Positions 1 to 4,319 of a stretch of 6,966 bases of DNA are shown here, piece after piece (within the stretch, counting starts at the first letter, position 1; every line of letters starts with the position of its first letter). This DNA is from Paramuribaculum sp. (GTDB taxonomy: Bacteria; Bacteroidota; Bacteroidia; Bacteroidales; Muribaculaceae): contig VSPV01000129.1 of assembly GCA_009775605.1 (NCBI GenBank), forward strand, positions 1 through 6,966. Direction: 5' to 3'. The notes beneath the pieces were generated by a model that was not told where the DNA came from, did not search any database, and saw nothing but the letters and a program-made list of their open reading frames with translations. The position numbers were made by a program, and so were the translations under genes.

Positions 1-658
1 CCCTGCCGCAGCCTCCTACTACTATGCTCCCCTTTCGCTTGCTGAGGTAGCCACGATGTCAAAGAGCAATCTCGACGGCAGCGGCAATCTCAAGCCCGGC
101 GAGACCTACGGAACAATAGGCGAGCTCTCCACCGTATTCACACGCAAATATGAGTATCACAACAGCTTCAAATATACCTACCGCACCCAGAACAACATGC
201 CCGTGATGCGTTTCGCCGACATGATTCTGTGCAAAGCCGAGATTCTCAATGAAATCAACGGGCCTTCACAGACTGCGCTCGACCTCATCAACCGCATACG
301 TGAGCGTGCCTTCCACAATAGCGACCATAACCTGAGTCTGGCCGACTTCTCCACCAAGGAGGCTTTGCGCAGCGGTATCTGCGACGAGCGCGCCAAGGAA
401 CTCGGCATGGAGTGCGTGCGCCGTGTCGACCTCATACGCATGGGTCTGTGGAAAGACCGCATGGAGAAATACTTCGCCGGCATCAAGGAAATAGCCCAGA
501 TGAGAGAGAAAAACGAAAACAAACCCTCGGGCTACTACGACAGCGACTGGCGCGTATATCCCACCGACCTCACCGACAACGATATCCGCCGCTACATGCC
601 TATCCCCAAGCGTGAGACCGACTATAACCCCGAACTGCTTGACGCGCGTAATTTCTGA
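1..658 (+). CDS. SusD/RagB-family outer-membrane nutrient-binding lipoprotein, C-terminal part (5' truncated by window edge)
   Basis: The frame is open from nucleotide 2 to the TGA at 656-658, giving about 218 residues. The ATG at 56 is internal, because the same frame reads PAAASYYYAPLSLAEVAT just before it. Family hallmarks are clear: MRFADMILCKAEILNE (the SusD 'lRyADvLLmyAEAlNE' helix), then a conserved LINRIRERA, then CDERAKELGMECVRRVDLIR (family 'ERrvELafEgqRwfDLrR'), and finally YMPIPKRETDYNPEL near the C-terminus (family 'YPIPqsEidlNPnL'). SusD proteins sit on the cell surface as a lid on a SusC TonB-dependent transporter and bind glycans or other oligomers before import. The SusC partner, signal peptide and most of the ligand-binding helices would lie to the left, so the ligand cannot be inferred. 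A terminator follows the stop codon. The family call is secure. Confidence 0.93.
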   Translation, partial: PAAASYYYAPLSLAEVATMSKSNLDGSGNLKPGETYGTIGELSTVFTRKYEYHNSFKYTYRTQNNMPVMRFADMILCKAEILNEINGPSQTALDLINRIRERAFHNSDHNLSLADFSTKEALRSGICDERAKELGMECVRRVDLIRMGLWKDRMEKYFAGIKEIAQMREKNENKPSGYYDSDWRVYPTDLTDNDIRRYMPIPKRETDYNPELLDARNF

Positions 659-689
659 TGCGCCGCCATTCTGACACTTGAAATATCTC

Positions 690-742
690 CGACGGGTTCG
701 CGCCGCTTGACCCTACTGCTGACGCGGACCCGTCGTTTTTTT
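690..742 (+). terminator. Strong intrinsic terminator after the SusD gene
   Basis: A 13-bp stem is formed by 690-702 and 723-735, with a single G-U wobble (698 with 727) and a 20-nt loop. Seven T residues follow at 736-742. The element begins 31 nt after the SusD stop codon and ends 13 nt before the next start codon at 756, so it sits almost entirely in the leader of the following gene. It could end the SusCD transcript or act as a partial terminator that lowers downstream expression. Confidence 0.85.
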
Positions 743-755
743 CCCAATCACATCC

Positions 756-1490
756 ATGACTAAACTACATTTACTTCTCATGGCGGCCGCCGTACTCCTG
801 CCAGGCTGCCACGGCACCAACGGCAACGATAAAGAATCCGACACTATCACCGCCGAATGGGACTTCGACACCGCCGACGGCTGGACATACTTCCATCAGG
901 ACACCGCCACCGTCAGCCAATGGGCCATCCTTGACGGCCAGCTGGCTCTCACCACCCGAGCATATACGCACGACCGCACAAAAATGCACACCGCCGACAA
1001 TGATTATGCCGACGGAACATATTACTGGCGAACATACGTGCCTGCCATCGGCCCCGGAGAGCAGGTGAGCATCGGGTCGTGGATTTATCATGATGACCAC
1101 CATGAGCTTGATTTCGAAGTGGGTCCCGGCAAAGCCGGGATAAGAGCGCAGCACAATGTTGCTCCCGACGAGCTCCTTGCCTGCATGACCTCCCAGGACT
1201 TCCCCTATATATCCGGTTACACCCCCATCAAACCGGGATGGCATGACTTCTCCATAAAGCTCGAGACCGGCCCCGACGGCAAATACACAGCCGTATGGAG
1301 CATCGACTCCCGGGAAAAACAGCGTCAGAAACTCGATTACGGTCCCGAAATAGGGTTCGCTATCCAATGCAGCGTGGAGAACCTCATGTTCATAGGCGAC
1401 ACCATTTCCACATCGGACTATACGGCACTGTACGACCGCGTGAGCTTCACCGGCCATAAAGTCACAGCCCCGGCGCCCGACAGGCAATAA
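756..1490 (+). CDS. Small secreted lipoprotein with GH16-like (concanavalin A-type) fold features
   Basis: This is a 244-residue protein. Residues 1-18 form a lipoprotein signal peptide: K3, a hydrophobic stretch, then lipobox LPGC with Cys18 as the likely lipidated residue. The ATG at 756 is preferred over Met9 because only it supplies the positive n-region. The mature part is rich in Trp, Tyr and Asp and looks like one beta-sandwich domain. Residues 117-121 read ELDFE, matching the GH16 catalytic pattern ExDxE, in which the two Glu are nucleophile and acid/base. The later WHDFSIKLE and DGKYTAVWSID (about 162-184) resemble the GH16 'FHtYaieW...wyvDG' strands. Homology to GH16 is inferred from these motifs and is not certain; it could be a non-catalytic surface glycan-binding protein. 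The residues after Cys18 (HGTN) are not strongly acidic, so surface export is unclear. It precedes the ASST-like gene in the same orientation. Confidence 0.8.
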   Translation: MTKLHLLLMAAAVLLPGCHGTNGNDKESDTITAEWDFDTADGWTYFHQDTATVSQWAILDGQLALTTRAYTHDRTKMHTADNDYADGTYYWRTYVPAIGPGEQVSIGSWIYHDDHHELDFEVGPGKAGIRAQHNVAPDELLACMTSQDFPYISGYTPIKPGWHDFSIKLETGPDGKYTAVWSIDSREKQRQKLDYGPEIGFAIQCSVENLMFIGDTISTSDYTALYDRVSFTGHKVTAPAPDRQ

Positions 1491-1510
1491 TATGCAGCAA
1501 TCCACCGTTG

Positions 1511-1551
1511 TTTATACACAGTAATGTTTACACAGCAACGTCATTTACACA
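1511..1551 (+). repeat. Three spaced TTTA(TA)CACA repeats in the AT-rich leader before the ASST-like gene
   Basis: TTTATACACA at 1511-1520, TTTACACA at 1527-1534 and TTTACACA at 1544-1551 are same-strand near-copies starting 16 and 17 nt apart. They lie in an AT-rich stretch (28 G/C in the 80 bases 1501-1580) between two GC-rich genes. Regular spacing suggests a possible protein-binding site, but chance repetition in AT-rich DNA is possible. An ATG at 1524 lies between the first two copies. Confidence 0.4.
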
Positions 1552-1580
1552 AATATCACAATAAACCCAATCGCTATCAA

Positions 1581-3002
1581 ATGCAACTCCTACACTCATT
1601 ACAGCTCCGCATTCTCCTCATTGCAGCCGTGGCCATCGCCGCAGGATGCTCTCTGACATCATGCAGCGACGACAACGAGCCTGAAAAGAAAATAACCCTG
1701 ACAGAGGTTTCCATCTCCACCGACCCCGAGAACGCCTTGCGCTACCCGGTAAGCGTCGCTCTTTCTGACGATGCCGAAGTGACCATCTCCTACTGGGAGA
1801 CCGGCAGGCCCGAAACCGAGCGCACCACCCATGAGGTGCAATCGGCCCTCCTCAAGGCCAATCCCGTAATCACATTCGTGAAATTCAACACCGACTATAC
1901 CTTCGCTGTCAACATCAACGGACAGCGGCAGGACGGGGAATACACCTTCCATACCTCCATCGCTCCTCCCGAGCTTCCGGTATATCACGTGACCGTGGAC
2001 AATCCCGGAGCGCCCACCGACGGCTATATACTCCAATGGGTCGCCTCCAAGCCCGGATTCGTCACATTCTGCGACATGGACGGCAACATAGTATGGTATG
2101 AGAAGTTCGACCAGGCCATACGCATGGCCCATTACGACACCGGCCACCGCAAGCTGTGCGTTCTCACCGGCTTCCGCGACGGCGTCAACAGCAAGAATTT
2201 CCAGCGCCTCTGCGACAAGATCTTCACCCTCGACCTTGAAGGCAACCGCGACGTACAGTGGGTAGCCTCGGATGATAATGTGCCATACCCGCATCATGAC
2301 ATAAAATTCACCCCCGACGGCAACCTCATCATGGTGTGCAACACCACCAAAAAATTCGACCTCTCGCAATTCGGCCTCGACGCCGACGCCGATGTGTGGG
2401 GCGACGGATTCACCATCATATCGCCTGCAGGCGAAGTTATCAGGAAATGGAATAATTTCGATGCAATCACCCCTTACGACACCGGCGACATGATTCTGGA
2501 AGGGGGCGCAGTAAAAGACTTCCTCCACGCCAACTCCGTCAACTGGGACTCAAACGGCGACTACTACATGACCTTCAACCGCCCCAACGAGCTCTGGAAA
2601 ATCGAGGCGAGCACCGGCAAAGTGCTCTATCGTGTAGGGCCAGCTGGAAATGTGGAGCTCGACGAAGCCGATTTTGCCAGCGGCATCCATGCCGCCGAGC
2701 CTCTGGCTCCGGACAAAGTGCTCTGCTACGACAACGGTTCCAGCCGCGGCTTCTCTCGCGCCATAATCTATGAGATCGACCCCGTGGCAATGAAAGCAAA
2801 AGTCACCCTCTCGGGTCCCATCCCCTCGGAATACAGCTCAACCGACCGAAGCAACGTCCAGCTCATCCGCGACGGCGAGATGCTCATGTTCGGCAGCACA
2901 CTGGGGCGCTGCAACGTGTTCACCGACAAGACGGGCAAGATTCTCAAAGTAATCAAGCGCACCGGCATCTCCTACCGCTCGTATTACTATCAGGACATCT
3001 GA
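1581..3002 (+). CDS. Arylsulfotransferase (ASST)-family beta-propeller lipoprotein
   Basis: This is a 473-residue protein if it starts at ATG 1581. The frame is open to ATG 1524 (492 residues), but the 19 extra codons are AT-rich, His/Asn-rich and repeat-bearing, and they push the signal peptide inward, so 1581 is preferred. The hydrophobic segment ends in two possible lipobox cysteines, C23 (IAAGC) and C28 (LTSC). C28 is followed by SDDNE, like the acidic surface-export signal of Bacteroidota lipoproteins. An Ig-like domain covers about residues 39-126, followed by propeller blades. ASST landmarks are YPHHDI (H238/H239), DFLHANSV (H316, N318), NRPNELWKI (R334), GIHAAEPL (H370) and CYDNG followed by FSRAIIYEID. 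By motif order H370 corresponds to the E. coli ASST histidine that is transiently sulfated, with H316 and R334 as sulfate-binding residues. The family moves sulfate from phenolic sulfates to phenols without PAPS. The E. coli active-site disulfide has no obvious counterpart. Donor and acceptor are unknown. Confidence 0.85.
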   Translation: MQLLHSLQLRILLIAAVAIAAGCSLTSCSDDNEPEKKITLTEVSISTDPENALRYPVSVALSDDAEVTISYWETGRPETERTTHEVQSALLKANPVITFVKFNTDYTFAVNINGQRQDGEYTFHTSIAPPELPVYHVTVDNPGAPTDGYILQWVASKPGFVTFCDMDGNIVWYEKFDQAIRMAHYDTGHRKLCVLTGFRDGVNSKNFQRLCDKIFTLDLEGNRDVQWVASDDNVPYPHHDIKFTPDGNLIMVCNTTKKFDLSQFGLDADADVWGDGFTIISPAGEVIRKWNNFDAITPYDTGDMILEGGAVKDFLHANSVNWDSNGDYYMTFNRPNELWKIEASTGKVLYRVGPAGNVELDEADFASGIHAAEPLAPDKVLCYDNGSSRGFSRAIIYEIDPVAMKAKVTLSGPIPSEYSSTDRSNVQLIRDGEMLMFGSTLGRCNVFTDKTGKILKVIKRTGISYRSYYYQDI

Positions 3003-3038
3003 TTTCAGCTTAAAGTCTGAAGACTTCCTACCCAATAC

Positions 3039-3080
3039 TCCGGGCGGCGCATTCTCCCTGCGCCGCCCGGATTGCTTTAT
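3039..3080 (+). terminator. GC-rich hairpin closing the ASST-like transcription unit
   Basis: A perfect 13-bp stem (3039-3051 with 3059-3071) encloses a 7-nt loop, TTCTCCC. The tail TTGCTTTAT is only moderately T-rich, so termination may be less efficient than at 690-742. It lies 36 nt after the ASST-like stop codon and just upstream of the carA promoter. A small extra hairpin (3013-3017 with 3022-3026, loop TGAA) precedes it. Confidence 0.65.
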
Positions 3081-3097
3081 CACGCGCTCCACAAAAA

Positions 3098-3129
3098 TTT
3101 GCGGGAAAAATCGCTTTTATGTAATTTTG
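3098..3129 (+). promoter_or_regulatory. Bacteroides-type primary-sigma promoter of carAB
   Basis: TTTG at 3098-3101 is separated by 20 nt from TAATTTTG at 3122-3129, an exact match to the Bacteroidota consensus TTTG (-33) and TAnnTTTG (-7). The start of transcription would fall at about 3133-3137. It sits between the preceding terminator hairpin and carA, as expected for a new transcription unit, and it decides the carA start codon. Confidence 0.8.
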
Positions 3130-3140
3130 CATGGTTTTCA

Positions 3141-3186
3141 CGATAGAAATCTTGCGAACCACCGATTACCATTCAATTTTCTATCG
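3141..3186 (+). promoter_or_regulatory. Inverted repeat in the carA leader
   Basis: CGATAGAAA (3141-3149) and TTTCTATCG (3178-3186) are perfect 9-bp complements separated by 28 nt. Three further pairs (3152-3154 with 3174-3176) are possible across a small internal loop. The 3' arm ends one base before the carA ATG at 3188, so in RNA the hairpin would occupy the ribosome landing zone. As DNA it could be an operator just downstream of the promoter. It does not match any riboswitch class I know. Function is inferred from position only. Confidence 0.5.
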
Positions 3187-3187
3187 C

Positions 3188-4264
3188 ATGCGAAAAGACA
3201 AGTCAGCGGTACTCATTCTTGAAGACGGTACAAGATTTGAGGGCAAATCATTTGGATATGAGGCATCGACCTCGGGAGAAACAGTATTCAACACTGCTAT
3301 GACAGGGTATCCCGAAAGCCTCACCGACCCCTCCTACGAGGGTCAGATACTCGTCACCACCTATCCCATTCTCGGAAACTACGGCGTGCCCCCGCGGCGC
3401 GAGAAAGACGATGTGAGCGAATACTACGAGAGCGACCACATCCACTGCCGTGCCATCGTGGCCCAGGACTATTCGTTCCTCCACTCCCACTGGCAGGCCG
3501 ACCGTTCGCTTGCCGACTGGCTCAAGGAAGAAAAAATACCCGGCATCTACGGCATAGACACACGCGCGCTCACCAAGCATCTGCGAGAGAAAGGCTCGAT
3601 GCTCGGAAAGATAGTTATCGAGGGCGACGACGAGAACGCCGTCCCCTTCTACGACCCCAACGCCGAAAACCTTGTGGCCAAAGTGAGCTGCTCGGAGGTT
3701 GAAATCCACGGACAGGGTGAAAAAACCGTGGTGCTCGTTGACTGCGGTGTGAAGCACAACATCATCCGCTGCCTCACGCGCCGCGGCGTAAAGGTGGTGA
3801 TGGTGCCCTGGGACTATGATTTCACCACCATCCCCTACGACGGCCTCTTCATATCCAACGGCCCCGGCAACCCCGACATGGCCGTGAAGACCGTAGAGAA
3901 CATCCGCAAGGCAATGGCCATAGGCAAACCGATATGCGGCATCTGCATGGGCAACCAGCTCCTTGCCAAAGCAGCCGGAGCCTCCACCTACAAGCTCAAA
4001 TACGGCCACCGCAGCCACAATCAGCCCGTGCGCCGCGTCGGAACCGGCCTATGCTACGTCACCTCGCAGAACCACGGTTTCGCGGTAGACCAGGAGACCC
4101 TCCCTTCCGACTGGGAACCGCTGTTCGTCAACATGAACGACGGCACCAACGAAGGTATCCGCCACAAGACACTCCCCTTTTTCTCGGCGCAGTTCCATCC
4201 CGAGGCAAGTTCCGGACCCAAGGACACCGAATTCCTCTTCGACGAGTTCATAGCCATGCTCTGA
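3188..4264 (+). CDS. carA: Carbamoyl-phosphate synthase small subunit (glutamine amidotransferase)
   Basis: CarA hydrolyses glutamine and passes ammonia to CarB for carbamoyl phosphate, the precursor of UMP and arginine; it acts in the cytoplasm. Starting at ATG 3188 it is 358 residues. The frame extends to ATG 3131, but that codon lies at or before the predicted transcription start, and the added residues do not look like CarA, so 3188 was chosen. The N-terminal CPSase small-chain domain (about 5-135) contains NTAMTGYPESLTDPSYEGQ. The class I glutaminase domain (about 180-355) contains ISNGPGNPD, the nucleophile elbow GICMGNQ with C253, and QFHPEAS with H337 and E339 completing the Cys-His-Glu triad. 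The E. coli elbow is GICLGHQ, so this protein has Asn in place of a non-triad His. carB follows after 55 nt, so the two genes are probably cotranscribed from the promoter at 3098-3129. The leader inverted repeat may control translation. Confidence 0.96.
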   Translation: MRKDKSAVLILEDGTRFEGKSFGYEASTSGETVFNTAMTGYPESLTDPSYEGQILVTTYPILGNYGVPPRREKDDVSEYYESDHIHCRAIVAQDYSFLHSHWQADRSLADWLKEEKIPGIYGIDTRALTKHLREKGSMLGKIVIEGDDENAVPFYDPNAENLVAKVSCSEVEIHGQGEKTVVLVDCGVKHNIIRCLTRRGVKVVMVPWDYDFTTIPYDGLFISNGPGNPDMAVKTVENIRKAMAIGKPICGICMGNQLLAKAAGASTYKLKYGHRSHNQPVRRVGTGLCYVTSQNHGFAVDQETLPSDWEPLFVNMNDGTNEGIRHKTLPFFSAQFHPEASSGPKDTEFLFDEFIAML

Positions 4265-4319
4265 CACGGCCCGGCATTCCACATCCCCATTATCTAACGC
4301 ATTATCTCCAGCTACATAT

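Noticed and set aside
1124..1140. A perfect 7-bp hairpin (TCCCGGC, AAA loop, GCCGGGA) inside the lipoprotein gene
   Set aside because: It has no T-tract and lies mid-gene just after the ELDFE codons. It is explained by the Gly-Pro-Gly-Lys-Ala-Gly coding sequence in GC-rich DNA.
771..1505. A minus-strand open frame of 244 codons opposite the 244-residue lipoprotein
   Set aside because: The equal length is coincidence. It has no signal or family motif, and the + strand frame has a lipobox and GH16-like motifs.
1659..2528. A 289-codon minus-strand frame opposite the ASST-like gene
   Set aside because: It is a codon-bias shadow with no motifs. The + strand carries the ordered ASST landmarks.
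3013..3026. A small palindrome AAGTCTGAAGACTT after the ASST-like stop codon
   Set aside because: The stem is only 5-6 bp with a tiny loop and no T-tract. It is too weak to call as a separate regulatory element next to the stronger hairpin at 3039-3071.
3131..3187. A 19-residue N-terminal extension of CarA from ATG 3131
   Set aside because: The ATG lies at or before the predicted transcription start, the stretch is AT-rich and holds an inverted repeat, and CarA proteins normally begin close to the residues encoded from 3188.
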